From contig BMSW01000003.1 in NCBI GenBank assembly GCA_014649355.1, positions 496,001-560,000 on the forward strand: 64,000 nucleotides of DNA. Direction: 5' to 3'. The position numbers and the translations under genes are program-made. The notes below the pieces were generated by a model. That model saw nothing but the letters and a program-made list of their open reading frames with translations. It did no database searches and had not been told where the DNA came from. This document shows positions 53,196 through 61,784 of the stretch, one piece after another (within the stretch, counting starts at the first letter, position 1; each line of letters begins with the position of its first letter). The DNA comes from Streptomyces althioticus. GTDB taxonomy: Bacteria > Actinomycetota > Actinomycetes > Streptomycetales > Streptomycetaceae.

Positions 53196-53867
53196 ATGAC
53201 TTCCGCGGCTTCGTTCCCCCCGGGACGGCAGGACACCTTGGTCATCGGCGGCCGCATGGACGCGGACCGGGCGCTGCTCACCCCACGCGGGGAGCTGGTC
53301 CGCGGCTGTGCCCAGACGCTGGCCGCGAAGCTGGCGGAGCTGCCGGCCGGCACCGCGCGGGTGGACCTGGACATGAGCGGTGTGCACTTCATGGACACCG
53401 CGGGCCTGGAGTTCCTGGAGGTGCTGCGCGACCACGCCCGCCGGCGGTCCATGCCGGTCACCACGTGCCGCTGGAGCGGCCAGCCGCGCCGCATCCTGGA
53501 GCTGGCCGGGCTGGACACCACGGACCCGCTGCGCTCGCCGGCGCCGCGCCCCTCGCCCGCCGGTTCCGCGGTGGCGCTGGAGCGCGAGGAGCGGCTGCAC
53601 CTGCTCCAGGAGGAGGTGGAGCAGCTGCGGCAGGCCATCGCGTCCCGTCCGGTCATCGACCAGGCGCGCGGCATCCTGATGGCGACGTACGGCTGCACCT
53701 CGGACGAGGCGTGGCACATCCTGCGGGAGGCGTCGCAGCTGTCCAACACCAAGCTGCGCACCGTGGCGGAGTCGCTGACGGCCTGCGCGGAGGCGGAGGG
53801 CACTCCCCCGCCGCCGGAGGTGCGCACGGCGCTGGCCCGTGCCCTCGCCCGCCGCGCCGCGCGGTGA
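53196..53867 (+). CDS. STAS-ANTAR fusion regulator
   Basis: A 223-residue protein. Residues about 10-110 form a STAS domain (ALLTPRGELVRGCAQTLAAKL, VDLDMSGVHFMDTAGLEFLEVL, with Asp-Thr-Ala where antagonists carry the phospho-Ser region). A Glu-rich coiled coil (EREERLHLLQEEVEQLRQAI) follows, then an ANTAR domain (RPVIDQARGILMATYGCTSDEAWHILREASQLSNTKLRTVAESL), which binds paired RNA hairpins to prevent termination. The STAS half suggests input from a partner-switching pathway and the ANTAR half RNA-level output. The ATG at 53196 is preferred; a GTG at 53191 is out of frame. Confidence 0.86.
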   Translation: MTSAASFPPGRQDTLVIGGRMDADRALLTPRGELVRGCAQTLAAKLAELPAGTARVDLDMSGVHFMDTAGLEFLEVLRDHARRRSMPVTTCRWSGQPRRILELAGLDTTDPLRSPAPRPSPAGSAVALEREERLHLLQEEVEQLRQAIASRPVIDQARGILMATYGCTSDEAWHILREASQLSNTKLRTVAESLTACAEAEGTPPPPEVRTALARALARRAAR

Positions 53868-53933
53868 CATCGCCGCGGCGGGGGTACTCGTAGTCGCCGG
53901 AACCGACGGGTCCCGCTACAGGGAGGCGGCACG

Positions 53934-54104
53934 ATGAGCGAGCACACTCCGTCCCAGGCCGAGGGCGACCGGGACGACAGCGAATGGACCACCCCCGACG
54001 TGGTGCACACCACACCGTCACAGGCGGAAGGGGAACGAGACCCGTCGGACGCGCCGTCGGCGTCCGACGACAACGCCGTACGGGGGACGCACGGAGGGGG
54101 CTGA
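53934..54104 (+). CDS. 56-residue acidic protein with internal repeat
   Basis: A short gene with a strong ribosome binding site (GGAGG, 7 nt before ATG) and high GC at third positions. The product is hydrophilic and acidic and contains the phrase TPSQAEGDRD near residue 5 and again TPSQAEGERD near residue 27, an internal duplication. No membrane helix or known domain. It lies between the STAS-ANTAR gene and the tRNA cluster. I cannot assign a role. Confidence 0.65.
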   Translation: MSEHTPSQAEGDRDDSEWTTPDVVHTTPSQAEGERDPSDAPSASDDNAVRGTHGGG

Positions 54105-54145
54105 CCCCGGCTCCGGGGCGACGGTTCCGGTGAACCGTGACGTGG

Positions 54146-54219
54146 TGGGGCGGGTGGGACTCGAACCCACGGCCGACGGATTATGAGTCCGCTGCTCTAA
54201 CCGGCTGAGCTACCGCCCC
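54146..54219 (-). tRNA. tRNA with CAT anticodon (elongator Met or Ile2)
   Basis: Folds as a 74-nt cloverleaf: acceptor GGGGCGG/CCGCCCC, anticodon loop CTCATAA with anticodon CAT, T stem GTGGG/CCCAC with TTCGAGT. The CCA end appears to be encoded (ACCA at 54146-54143). CAT can mean elongator methionine or lysidine-modified isoleucine; sequence alone does not separate these here. The G10-region and A73 suit either; it is not an initiator, since the acceptor 1-72 pair is a matched G-C. Confidence 0.9.
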
Positions 54220-54362
54220 ATAGCGGCGTGTCGCGTACATGTGTGCGCGCCGTCTGCCGCAGCATAGCCGCTCATACGATCTCCTGCTTCGGATGGTCGG
54301 CTGCGTACGGCCCTGTTGACCATGAAGACAGCGCCGCGCCGCGCGCGGTTCCACCGGACATG

Positions 54363-54384
54363 AAAAAGGACCCCTACGGGGTCC
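54363..54384 (-). terminator. Rho-independent terminator of the tRNA-Asn pair
   Basis: On the minus strand GGACCCC-GTA-GGGGTCC is followed by TTTTT, 13 bp after the second tRNA-Asn. It is one of the few hairpins in the window with a proper U-tract. Confidence 0.8.
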
Positions 54385-54396
54385 TCGTTCAGCATG

Positions 54397-54469
54397 CTCC
54401 CCCGACTGGACTCGAACCAGTAACCTGCCGGTTAACAGCCGGCTGCTCTGCCAATTGAGCTACGGAGGA
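54397..54469 (-). tRNA. tRNA-Asn (GTT), copy 2
   Basis: A 73-nt cloverleaf with acceptor TCCTCCG/CGGGGGA (one T-G pair), anticodon loop CTGTTAA giving GTT, and T arm ACTGG-TTCGAGT-CCAGT, discriminator G. Identical to the copy at 54475; CCA not encoded. Confidence 0.95.
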
Positions 54470-54474
54470 CCGAG

Positions 54475-54547
54475 CTCCCCCGACTGGACTCGAACCAGTA
54501 ACCTGCCGGTTAACAGCCGGCTGCTCTGCCAATTGAGCTACGGAGGA
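54475..54547 (-). tRNA. tRNA-Asn (GTT), copy 1
   Basis: Identical in sequence to the tRNA-Asn at 54397-54469, and transcribed first. Only 5 nt separate the two mature sequences, so they must come from one precursor cut by RNase P and 3' nucleases in a very short spacer. Confidence 0.95.
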
Positions 54548-54717
54548 ATGCCTCGTTCTGCATCGAACGCACCCGCCTGGGTATTCGCCAGAGGGCGCGC
54601 GCTCGCTGCGACACATACATTAGCGCAAGCAGGGGGGTGCTCCGCCAATCGGTACTCCCCGGCCCGTCGCCGCGCCGGAGACCCACGCAGACTGGAACAA
54701 CGGGAAGGGTGGCCGCC

Positions 54718-55023
54718 ATGCGATACCGGCTCACGTTCGTCGCCGGAGCCGTCCTGGGCTACGTGCTGGGCACGAAAGCCGGGCGGGAGCGCTACGAGCA
54801 GATGAAGAGGTCCGCGCTCCAGCTGGCGCAGAACCCCGCGGTGCGCAACACCGCGGAGTCCGCGGCACAGCAGAGCCGTGAGTTCGCCGACAAGGCGTAC
54901 CACGTGATGAGCGACAAGGTCGGCGACCGTATGCCCGACTCGGTCGCGCAGCGGGTCCACGCCCTGCGGGAGCGCACCGCCCACGGGCCGGCCGAGGACG
55001 ACTGGGGCACGAGCAACACCTGA
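54718..55023 (+). CDS. YtxH-like small membrane-associated protein
   Basis: A 101-residue protein with a short N-terminal hydrophobic segment containing the Gly-rich YtxH motif (TFVAGAVLGYVLGTKAGRERYEQMKR), then an amphipathic helical region rich in Ala, Gln, Glu and Lys (QNPAVRNTAESAAQQSREF). YtxH proteins are small stress-associated membrane proteins without a settled function. ATG at 54718 follows a GGAAGGG run. It precedes the FGGY kinase gene by 38 bp, which holds a perfect inverted repeat. Confidence 0.75.
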   Translation: MRYRLTFVAGAVLGYVLGTKAGRERYEQMKRSALQLAQNPAVRNTAESAAQQSREFADKAYHVMSDKVGDRMPDSVAQRVHALRERTAHGPAEDDWGTSNT

Positions 55024-55039
55024 CGGACACCGCACCCCT

Positions 55040-55067
55040 CCCCATACGGCAAAATCGCCGTATGGGG
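55040..55067. promoter_or_regulatory. Perfect 11-bp inverted repeat spanning the kinase start codon
   Basis: Arm CCCCATACGGC (55040-55050), spacer AAAATC, and arm GCCGTATGGGG (55057-55067), which contains the ATG at 55062. CAAAAT at 55050-55055 fits a -10 box whose start site would be the ATG itself, so a leaderless transcript is possible. The repeat may be an operator over the -10/start, or an RNA hairpin that hides the start codon. Confidence 0.5.
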
Positions 55068-56513
55068 ATAGTCGCCGGGCTGGACAGTGCGCCCGATTTC
55101 ACTCGCATCGTCGTCTGTGACACGGACACCGGGGCCGTGGTCAGGCAGGGGTACGCCCCGCACCCGGTGCAGGGCTCCGACACCGGCCGCTCCTCGGACG
55201 TCGACCCGCAGGCCTGGCTGCTGTCCCTGGGCGAGGCCGCGAGCGGCGGACTGCTGGAGGGCGTGCAGGCGATCGGGGTGTCCGCGCAGGCGGGCGCGCT
55301 GGTCCCGCTGGACGCGCAGGGCGGCACGGTCCGCCCGGCGATGACGGGGGGCGACAAGCGCGCGCAGGTCGCGGCGGCCGATCTGGTCGACGCGCTCGGC
55401 GGGCGCGAGGCGTGGGCGCAGGCCGTGGGCTGTGTGCCGGGCGCCGCGCAGCCGGTGACGAAGCTGCGCTGGATGGCCCGTACCGAGCCGGAGAACGCGG
55501 CCCGCACCGCGGTGCTGCTCCAGGCGCACGACTGGCTGGTGTGGCAGCTGCTGGGCCGGCCGGTGCGCCGGACGACCGACCGGGGCGGCGCCTCGGGCAC
55601 CGGCTACTGGGCCGCGGCGACCGGCGGGTACCGGCCCGACCTGGTGGAGCTGGCGCTCGGGCACCAGGCGATGCTCCCCGAGGTGATCGGCCCGGCCGAC
55701 GCGGCCGGCACCACCCCTGAGGGACTGATGATCTCCGCCGGCACGGCGGACACCATGGCGGCGGCGTTCGGGCTCGGCATCGGGCTGGGCGACGCGGTGG
55801 TGTCGCTGGGCGCGTCCGGCTCGGTGATGGCCGTGCACCCGGAGCCGCTCGTCGACCGGGGCGGTGCGATCACGTCGCTGGCCGACGCGACCGGTATGCA
55901 TCTGCCCGTCGTCACCACGCTGAACGCGGTGCGGGCGCTGCGCGGCACCGCGGAACTGCTGGGGCTGCCGGACCTGGAGAGCCTGTCCGACCTGGCGATG
56001 AAGTCGACGCCGGGTGCGCACGGGCTGGTGCTGCTGCCGTACCTGGAGGGCGAGCGCACCCCGAACCTGCCGCACACCGCCGGGACCCTCGCGGGGCTGC
56101 GGCGGGAGTCGATGAAGCCGGAGCACCTGGCGCGGGCGGCGTTCGAGGGGATGCTGTGCGGGCTCGCGGACGCCCTGGACGTGCTGCGCGGGCGGGGCGT
56201 GGAGGTGCGCCGGGTGTTCCTGCTCGGTCCGGCGGCCGAACTGCCCGCCGTGCAGGCGGCGGCGCCCGCCCTGTTCGGGGCGCAGGTGGTCGTGCCGCAG
56301 CCCGCGGACTACGCGGCGACGGGTGCGGCCCGGCAGGCGGCCTGGGCGCTCGGCGTCTCGCAGGGCGCCCTCGATCCGCGGACCCCGCCGGTGTGGCCGG
56401 GTCCGGTGGCGCAGGTGCTGGACCCGGGCGAGGAGCTCGCGGTGGGTCAGGCCGTGCGTCAGCAGTACGTGGCGGTCCGCGAGCAGACGCATCCGGGGGC
56501 GTTCCAGCAGTAG
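55062..56513 (+). CDS. FGGY-family carbohydrate kinase (xylulokinase-like)
   Basis: A 483-residue sugar kinase of the FGGY/actin-like fold. The catalytic Asp region reads VRPAMTGGDKRAQ, the C-terminal ATP region VSLGASGSVMAV, and LLPYLEGERTPNLPHTAGTLAGL is typical of xylulokinases. The N-terminal phosphate-binding loop is unusual: AGLDSAPDFTRIVV where most members have Asp-x-Gly-Thr-(Ser/Thr). The sugar is unknown; D-xylulose is a guess from the family. No clear ribosome binding site precedes the ATG, which lies in an inverted repeat. Confidence 0.85.
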   Translation: MGIVAGLDSAPDFTRIVVCDTDTGAVVRQGYAPHPVQGSDTGRSSDVDPQAWLLSLGEAASGGLLEGVQAIGVSAQAGALVPLDAQGGTVRPAMTGGDKRAQVAAADLVDALGGREAWAQAVGCVPGAAQPVTKLRWMARTEPENAARTAVLLQAHDWLVWQLLGRPVRRTTDRGGASGTGYWAAATGGYRPDLVELALGHQAMLPEVIGPADAAGTTPEGLMISAGTADTMAAAFGLGIGLGDAVVSLGASGSVMAVHPEPLVDRGGAITSLADATGMHLPVVTTLNAVRALRGTAELLGLPDLESLSDLAMKSTPGAHGLVLLPYLEGERTPNLPHTAGTLAGLRRESMKPEHLARAAFEGMLCGLADALDVLRGRGVEVRRVFLLGPAAELPAVQAAAPALFGAQVVVPQPADYAATGAARQAAWALGVSQGALDPRTPPVWPGPVAQVLDPGEELAVGQAVRQQYVAVREQTHPGAFQQ

Positions 56514-56636
56514 GAGGGGGCGCGCGGCGACGGCGCGCCGGGGCCCGTAAATGGGTTGAGGTAACGCCGGTGGAGTGTTCGACGATAGGGGCCACGGGCA
56601 ACCAATGGCCCCGCCGACCACTCCGAGAGATGCAGC

Positions 56637-58370
56637 GTGCTCATACGACTTCTACGTGACCGTCTACGGCCCTACAAGAGACCCCTCGCCCTCCTGGTGG
56701 TGCTGCAGTTCCTCCAGACCTGCGCCACTCTCTACCTGCCCACGCTGAACGCGGACATCATCGACAACGGCGTCGTCCAGGGTGACACCGGTTACATCCT
56801 GGGCTACGGCGGTCTGATGATCAGCATTTCGCTGGCACAGGTCGTCTGCAACGTCGGCGCCGTGTACTACGGGGCCCGGACCGCCGCGGCCCTGGGGCGG
56901 GACCTGCGCGCCGCGGTGTTTGACCGGGTGCAGTCCTTCTCCGCCCGTGAGGTCGGTCACTTCGGTGCGCCGTCGCTGATCACGCGGACGACGAACGACG
57001 TCCAGCAGATCCAGATGCTCACCCTGATGACGTTCACCCTCATGGTGTCGGCGCCGATCATGTGCGTGGGCGGCGTGGTGCTGGCGCTCGGTCTGGACGT
57101 GCCGCTGTCCGGGGTGCTGGTCGCGGTGGTGCCCGTGCTGGGCGTCTGCGTGACGCTGATCGTGCGCCGGCTGCGGCCGCTGTTCCGCACCATGCAGGAG
57201 CGGCTGGACACGGTGAACCGGGTGCTGCGCGAGCAGATCACCGGCAACCGGGTCATCCGCGCGTTCGTACGGGACACGTACGAGCAGAAGCGGTTCCACG
57301 GGTCCAACACCGAGCTGACCGATGTGGCGCTGCGCACCGGCAATCTGCTCGCGCTGATGTTCCCGGTGGTCATGACGGTGGTGAACCTGTCGTCGATCGC
57401 GGTGGTGTGGTTCGGCGCGCACCGCATCGACAGCGGCGGGATGCAGATCGGCGACCTGACGGCGTTCCTCGCCTATCTGATGCAGATCGTCATGTCCGTG
57501 ATGATGGCCACGTTCATGTTCATGATGGTGCCGCGCGCCGAGGTGTGCGCCGAGCGCGTCCAGGAGGTGCTGGACACCTCCTCGAGCGTGGTGCCGCCCC
57601 CCGCGCCCGTCACCGAGCTGCGCCGGCACGGACACCTGGAGATCCGGGGCGCGGGCTTCCGCTACCCGGGCGCCGAGGAGCCGGTGCTGCGGGCCGTCGA
57701 CCTGGTGGCACGGCCCGGCGAGGTCACCGCCGTCATCGGCTCCACCGGCAGCGGCAAGTCCACGCTGCTCGGACTGGTGCCGCGGCTGTTCGACGCGACC
57801 GACGGCGAGGTGCTGGTCGACGGGGTGCCGGTGGCGGACCTCGATCCGGCGCTGCTCGCCCGGACCGTCGGGCTCGTGCCGCAGAAGCCGTACCTGTTCG
57901 CGGGCACGGTGGCGACCAATCTGCGCTACGGCAACCCGGACGCCACGGACGAGGAGCTGTGGCACGCGCTGGAGGTGGCACAGGGCAAGGACTTCGTGGA
58001 GCGGCTGGAGGGCGGGCTCGACGCCCCGATCGCGCAGGGCGGGACGAACGTCTCCGGCGGTCAGCGCCAGCGCCTGGCCATCGCCCGGACGCTGGTGCAG
58101 CGCCCGGAGATCTACCTCTTCGACGACTCCTTCTCCGCGCTCGACTACGCCACCGACGCGGCCCTGCGCGCGGCGCTCGCGCGGGAGACGGCCGAGGCGA
58201 CGGTGGTGATCGTCGCACAGCGGGTGGCGACCATCCGGGACGCCGACCGGATCGTGGTGCTCGACGAGGGCCGGGTGGTCGGCACCGGCCGGCACCACGA
58301 ACTGATGGCGGACAACGAGACCTACCGGGAGATCGTGCTCTCCCAGCTCACGGAAGCGGAGGCGGCCTGA
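56637..58370 (+). CDS. ABC exporter half-transporter, degenerate-site subunit
   Basis: A 577-residue type IV ABC exporter subunit: six-helix transmembrane domain (residues 1-310; LALLVVLQFLQTCATLYLPTL, coupling NRVLREQITGNRVIRAFVRD) and a nucleotide-binding domain with Walker A GSTGSGKST (about 366), canonical signature VSGGQRQRLAIA, and Walker B IYLFDDSFSALD, where Asp497 replaces the catalytic Glu. That change marks the degenerate half of heterodimeric exporters. It overlaps the next ABC gene as TGATG. GTG start at 56637 has only a weak GAGAG upstream. Substrate unknown: drugs, lipids or peptides are possible. Confidence 0.9.
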   Translation: MLIRLLRDRLRPYKRPLALLVVLQFLQTCATLYLPTLNADIIDNGVVQGDTGYILGYGGLMISISLAQVVCNVGAVYYGARTAAALGRDLRAAVFDRVQSFSAREVGHFGAPSLITRTTNDVQQIQMLTLMTFTLMVSAPIMCVGGVVLALGLDVPLSGVLVAVVPVLGVCVTLIVRRLRPLFRTMQERLDTVNRVLREQITGNRVIRAFVRDTYEQKRFHGSNTELTDVALRTGNLLALMFPVVMTVVNLSSIAVVWFGAHRIDSGGMQIGDLTAFLAYLMQIVMSVMMATFMFMMVPRAEVCAERVQEVLDTSSSVVPPPAPVTELRRHGHLEIRGAGFRYPGAEEPVLRAVDLVARPGEVTAVIGSTGSGKSTLLGLVPRLFDATDGEVLVDGVPVADLDPALLARTVGLVPQKPYLFAGTVATNLRYGNPDATDEELWHALEVAQGKDFVERLEGGLDAPIAQGGTNVSGGQRQRLAIARTLVQRPEIYLFDDSFSALDYATDAALRAALARETAEATVVIVAQRVATIRDADRIVVLDEGRVVGTGRHHELMADNETYREIVLSQLTEAEAA

Positions 58371-60298
58371 TGGCGGGCCCTGGGGGACGGATGACGGCGG
58401 GGGTCGCTCCCGGTCAGCGGTCGATCGACTTCACGGGGTCGGGCAAGCGGCTGCTCGGCCGCTTCGGCCCGGAACGCCTCACCATGTACGGGCTGCTGGC
58501 CTGTGTGGTGGTGAGCGTGGGGCTCAGCGTGGTCGGACCGAAGATCCTGGGACGGGCCACCGACCTGGTGTTCGCGGGCATCGTCGGGCGTGACATGCCG
58601 GAGGGCGCCACCAAGGAGCAGGTGCTGGAGTCGATGCGGGAGCGCGGCGACGACCAGGTCGCCGACATGCTCCGCTCCACCGACTTCACACCGGGGCAGG
58701 GCATCGACTTCACCGCGGTGGGACACGTCCTGCTGCTGGCGCTGGCGGTGTTCGGCGCGGCGGGGCTGCTGATGGCGGTGGCGACGCGGCTGGTGAACCG
58801 GGCCGTGAACCGCACCATGTTCCGGATGCGCGAGGACGTGCAGACGAAGCTGTCGCGGCTGCCGCTGTCGTACTTCGACAAGCGGCAGCGCGGTGAGGTG
58901 CTGAGCCGGGCCACCAACGACATCGACAACATCGGGCAGACGCTCCAGCAGTCGATGGGCCAGCTGATCAACTCGCTGCTCACCATCATCGGCGTGCTGG
59001 CGATGATGTTCTACGTCTCGTGGATCCTGGCGCTGGTCGCGCTGGTGACGGTGCCGCTGTCGTTCGTGGTGGCCACGCGGGTCGGGAAGCGGTCGCAGCC
59101 GCACTTCGTGCAGCAGTGGCGCTCCACCGGCACCCTCAACGCGCACGTCGAGGAGATGTACACGGGGCACGCCCTGGTGAAGGTGTTCGGGCGGCAGGAG
59201 GAGTCGGCGCGGAAGTTCGCCGAGGAGAACCACGCGCTGTACGAGGCCGGGTTCAAGGCGCAGTTCAACAGCGGTGTCATGCAGCCGCTGATGATGTTCG
59301 TCTCGAACCTCAACTACGTGCTGGTCGCCGTCGTCGGCGGTCTGCGGGTGGCGTCCGGGTCGCTGTCCATCGGGGACGTGCAGGCGTTCATCCAGTACTC
59401 GCGCCAGTTCTCGATGCCGCTGACGCAGGTCGCGTCGATGGCGAACCTGGTGCAGTCGGGCGTGGCCTCCGCCGAGCGGGTCTTCGAGATCCTCGACGCG
59501 GAGGAGCAGGCGGCCGACCCGTCGCCCGCCGAGCGTCCCGAGGAGCTGCGCGGCCGGGTGGAGCTGGAGCACGTGTCGTTCCGCTACGACCCGGAGAAGC
59601 CGCTGATCGAGGACCTGTCGCTGACGGTCGAACCGGGCCGCACGGTCGCCATCGTCGGCCCGACCGGCGCCGGCAAGACGACGCTGGTCAACCTGCTGAT
59701 GCGGTTCTACGAGGTGTCCGGCGGCCGGATCACCCTGGACGGCGTGGACGTCGCGCGGATGACGCGGGACGAACTGCGCGCCGGGATCGGCATGGTGCTC
59801 CAGGACACCTGGCTGTTCGGCGGCACCATCGCGGAGAACATCGCGTACGGCGCGTCGCGCGAGGTCACCCGGGAGGAGATCGAGGAGGCGGCCCGCGCCG
59901 CGCACGCCGACCGGTTCGTCCGCACCCTGCCGGACGGGTACGACACCGTCATCGACGACGAGGGCAGCGGGGTCAGCGCGGGCGAGAAGCAGCTGATCAC
60001 CATCGCGCGGGCGTTCCTGTCGGACCCGGTGATCCTGGTGCTGGACGAGGCGACCAGCTCGGTGGACACGCGTACGGAGGTGCTGATCCAGAAGGCGATG
60101 GCCCGGCTGGCGCACGGCCGTACGTCGTTCGTCATCGCCCACCGCCTGTCGACGATCCGCGACGCGGACACCATCCTGGTGATGGAAAACGGGTCGATCG
60201 TCGAACAGGGCGCGCACGACAAGCTGCTGGCGGCGGACGGTGCGTACGCCCGCCTGTACAAGGCGCAGTTCGCGCAGGCGGTCGCGGAGGTCGACTGA
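58370..60298 (+). CDS. ABC exporter half-transporter, catalytic subunit
   Basis: A 642-residue partner of the preceding subunit. It has an extended N-terminus and a roughly 60-residue insertion between helices 1 and 2 (DMPEGATKEQVLESM, STDFTPGQGIDF), typical of the larger partner. Walker A is GPTGAGKTT, Walker B ILVLDEATSSVD with the catalytic Glu560, but the signature is VSAGEKQL (536-541) rather than SGGQ. With the partner this gives one consensus ATP site (this Walker B plus the partner's SGGQ) and one degenerate site. ATG at 58370 overlaps the previous stop; GGAGG lies upstream. Followed by a strong hairpin. Confidence 0.92.
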   Translation: MAGPGGRMTAGVAPGQRSIDFTGSGKRLLGRFGPERLTMYGLLACVVVSVGLSVVGPKILGRATDLVFAGIVGRDMPEGATKEQVLESMRERGDDQVADMLRSTDFTPGQGIDFTAVGHVLLLALAVFGAAGLLMAVATRLVNRAVNRTMFRMREDVQTKLSRLPLSYFDKRQRGEVLSRATNDIDNIGQTLQQSMGQLINSLLTIIGVLAMMFYVSWILALVALVTVPLSFVVATRVGKRSQPHFVQQWRSTGTLNAHVEEMYTGHALVKVFGRQEESARKFAEENHALYEAGFKAQFNSGVMQPLMMFVSNLNYVLVAVVGGLRVASGSLSIGDVQAFIQYSRQFSMPLTQVASMANLVQSGVASAERVFEILDAEEQAADPSPAERPEELRGRVELEHVSFRYDPEKPLIEDLSLTVEPGRTVAIVGPTGAGKTTLVNLLMRFYEVSGGRITLDGVDVARMTRDELRAGIGMVLQDTWLFGGTIAENIAYGASREVTREEIEEAARAAHADRFVRTLPDGYDTVIDDEGSGVSAGEKQLITIARAFLSDPVILVLDEATSSVDTRTEVLIQKAMARLAHGRTSFVIAHRLSTIRDADTILVMENGSIVEQGAHDKLLAADGAYARLYKAQFAQAVAEVD

Positions 60299-60302
60299 GG
60301 CC

Positions 60303-60338
60303 GCGGGGGTGCCGGAGGGGCTCCTCCGGCACCCCCGC
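60303..60338. terminator. Bidirectional terminator between the ABC and sigma-factor genes
   Basis: A perfect 16-bp stem, GCGGGGGTGCCGGAGG with CCTCCGGCACCCCCGC, and GGCT loop lie between convergent stops, 5 bp after one and 4 bp before the other. No U-tract; stem strength suggests it serves both directions. Confidence 0.75.
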
Positions 60339-60341
60339 CGG

Positions 60342-61646
60342 CTAGTCGAGATAGCCGCGCAGTTGGTCGGCGTAGGCGTGGTCGCGGAGCTTGTTGAGGG
60401 TCTTGGACTCGATCTGCCGTATCCGCTCGCGGGTCACCCCGAAGATGCGGCCGATCTCCTCCAGGGTGCGAGGCCGGCCGTCGACGAGCCCGTAGCGCAG
60501 CTGCACCACCTTGCGCTCGCGCTCCCCCAGGGTGGACAGCACCGCCTCCAGGTGCTGCCGCAGCAGCAGGAACGCCGCCGACTCCACGGGACTGGCGGCG
60601 TCCCCGTCCTCGATGAGGTCGCCGAGCGCGACGTCGTCCTCCTCACCCACGGGCGCGTGCAGCGACACCGGCTCCTGGGCCAGCCGCAGCACCTCGCCCA
60701 CCCGCTCGGGCGGCAGGTCCAGCTGGGCGGCGACCTCCTGCGGCGTCGGCTCGTAGCCGCGCTCCTGGAGCATCCGCCGCTGTACCCGCACCACGCGGTT
60801 GATCAGCTCCACGACGTGCACCGGCACGCGGATGGTGCGGGCCTGGTCGGCGAGCGCCCGGGACATGGCCTGCCGGATCCACCAGGTCGCGTACGTGGAG
60901 AACTTGAATCCGCGCGCGTAGTCGAACTTCTCGACGGCGCGGATCAGGCCGAGGTTGCCCTCCTGGACCAGGTCGAGCATGGTCAGCCCGCGCCCCACGT
61001 ACCGCTTGGCCACGGACACCACGAGCCGCAGGTTCGCCTCGATCAGCCGGCGCTTGGCCATGCGGCCCATCACGACGAGCCGGTCCAGGTCGTGCGCGAG
61101 CCGGCTGTCCAGGTCGGGGGTGAGCCGCAGCTTCTCCTCGGCGAACAGGCCGGCCTCGACCCGGCGGGCGAGCTCCACCTCCTCGGCGGCGGTGAGCAGC
61201 GGGATGCGGCCGATCTCCCGCAGGTACTGGCGGAACAGGTCGGAGGAGGGACCGCCGGTGTCGGGCCGGACACGGGAGAGGTCGACCGGCTCGACGGCCA
61301 CGTCGCCGGGCTCCTCCGCGGGCTCCGCCGGCTCGGCCGGCTCCAGGGCCCGCGCCGGCGGCTCCGGACCGGTGGCGGGGTGCTGCGCGACACGGCTCTG
61401 CGCGGGCATCACCACCAGCAGATCCGCGTCGGGCGCCGCGCCGGCGGCGTCGGTGTCGGTCTGGGTGAGGGTCTGGGTCTGCACGGGGGCGACCTCCAGG
61501 ATGATCGCTGCCTGGGGGTGGGGCAGCGGTACTTCAGGGGCGGAGTCGACGGCCTCGCCGCTGTCCGTCCCGTACGCGATGAGCGGAACGGCGGGGGTGT
61601 GCGACCCGTCACCGACGGGCCGGCCGCGCTCCGAGGACTCAGGCAC
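60342..61646 (-). CDS. hrdA: Principal-type sigma factor (HrdA-like)
   Basis: A sigma-70 group 1/2 factor: region 1.2 [19 protein letters not shown], regions 2.1-2.4 [16 protein letters not shown] to [15 protein letters not shown], region 3 and region 4.2 [27 protein letters not shown]. The first 120 residues are acidic and Pro/Ala-rich with [12 protein letters not shown] repeats. Region 3-4 differs from HrdB, and its place beside dnaG matches hrdA of S. coelicolor as I recall, so a non-essential group 2 factor is likely. The start is uncertain: GTG at 61646 is used (about 434 residues), with further in-frame candidates at 61673 and 61682; none has a classic ribosome binding site. Confidence 0.85.
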   Translation of the reverse strand: MPESSERGRPVGDGSHTPAVPLIAYGTDSGEAVDSAPEVPLPHPQAAIILEVAPVQTQTLTQTDTDAAGAAPDADLLVVMPAQSRVAQHPATGPEPPARALEPAEPAEPAEEPGDVAVEPVDLSRVRPDTGGPSSDLFRQYLREIGRIPLLTAAEEVELARRVEAGLFAEEKLRLTPDLDSRLAHDLDRLVVMGRMAKRRLIEANLRLVVSVAKRYVGRGLTMLDLVQEGNLGLIRAVEKFDYARGFKFSTYATWWIRQAMSRALADQARTIRVPVHVVELINRVVRVQRRMLQERGYEPTPQEVAAQLDLPPERVGEVLRLAQEPVSLHAPVGEEDDVALGDLIEDGDAASPVESAAFLLLRQHLEAVLSTLGERERKVVQLRYGLVDGRPRTLEEIGRIFGVTRERIRQIESKTLNKLRDHAYADQLRGYLD

Positions 61647-61784
61647 CGCCCCCCAGTGTGGGGTACGACACATCGTCACCACGAGGGGCGTGCGATGACT
61701 TTTTGCATCCGGGCGGTCACCGCGCGGTCATCCGGAAGCCTCAACACCCTTCACCGAGGCGCGGGTTCACGGCGGGAAGGCCGA

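Noticed and set aside
54105..54717. Integrated element or attachment site at the tRNA cluster
   Set aside because: No integrase, no foreign-looking genes and no partial tRNA repeat; the only duplication is the intact second tRNA-Asn.
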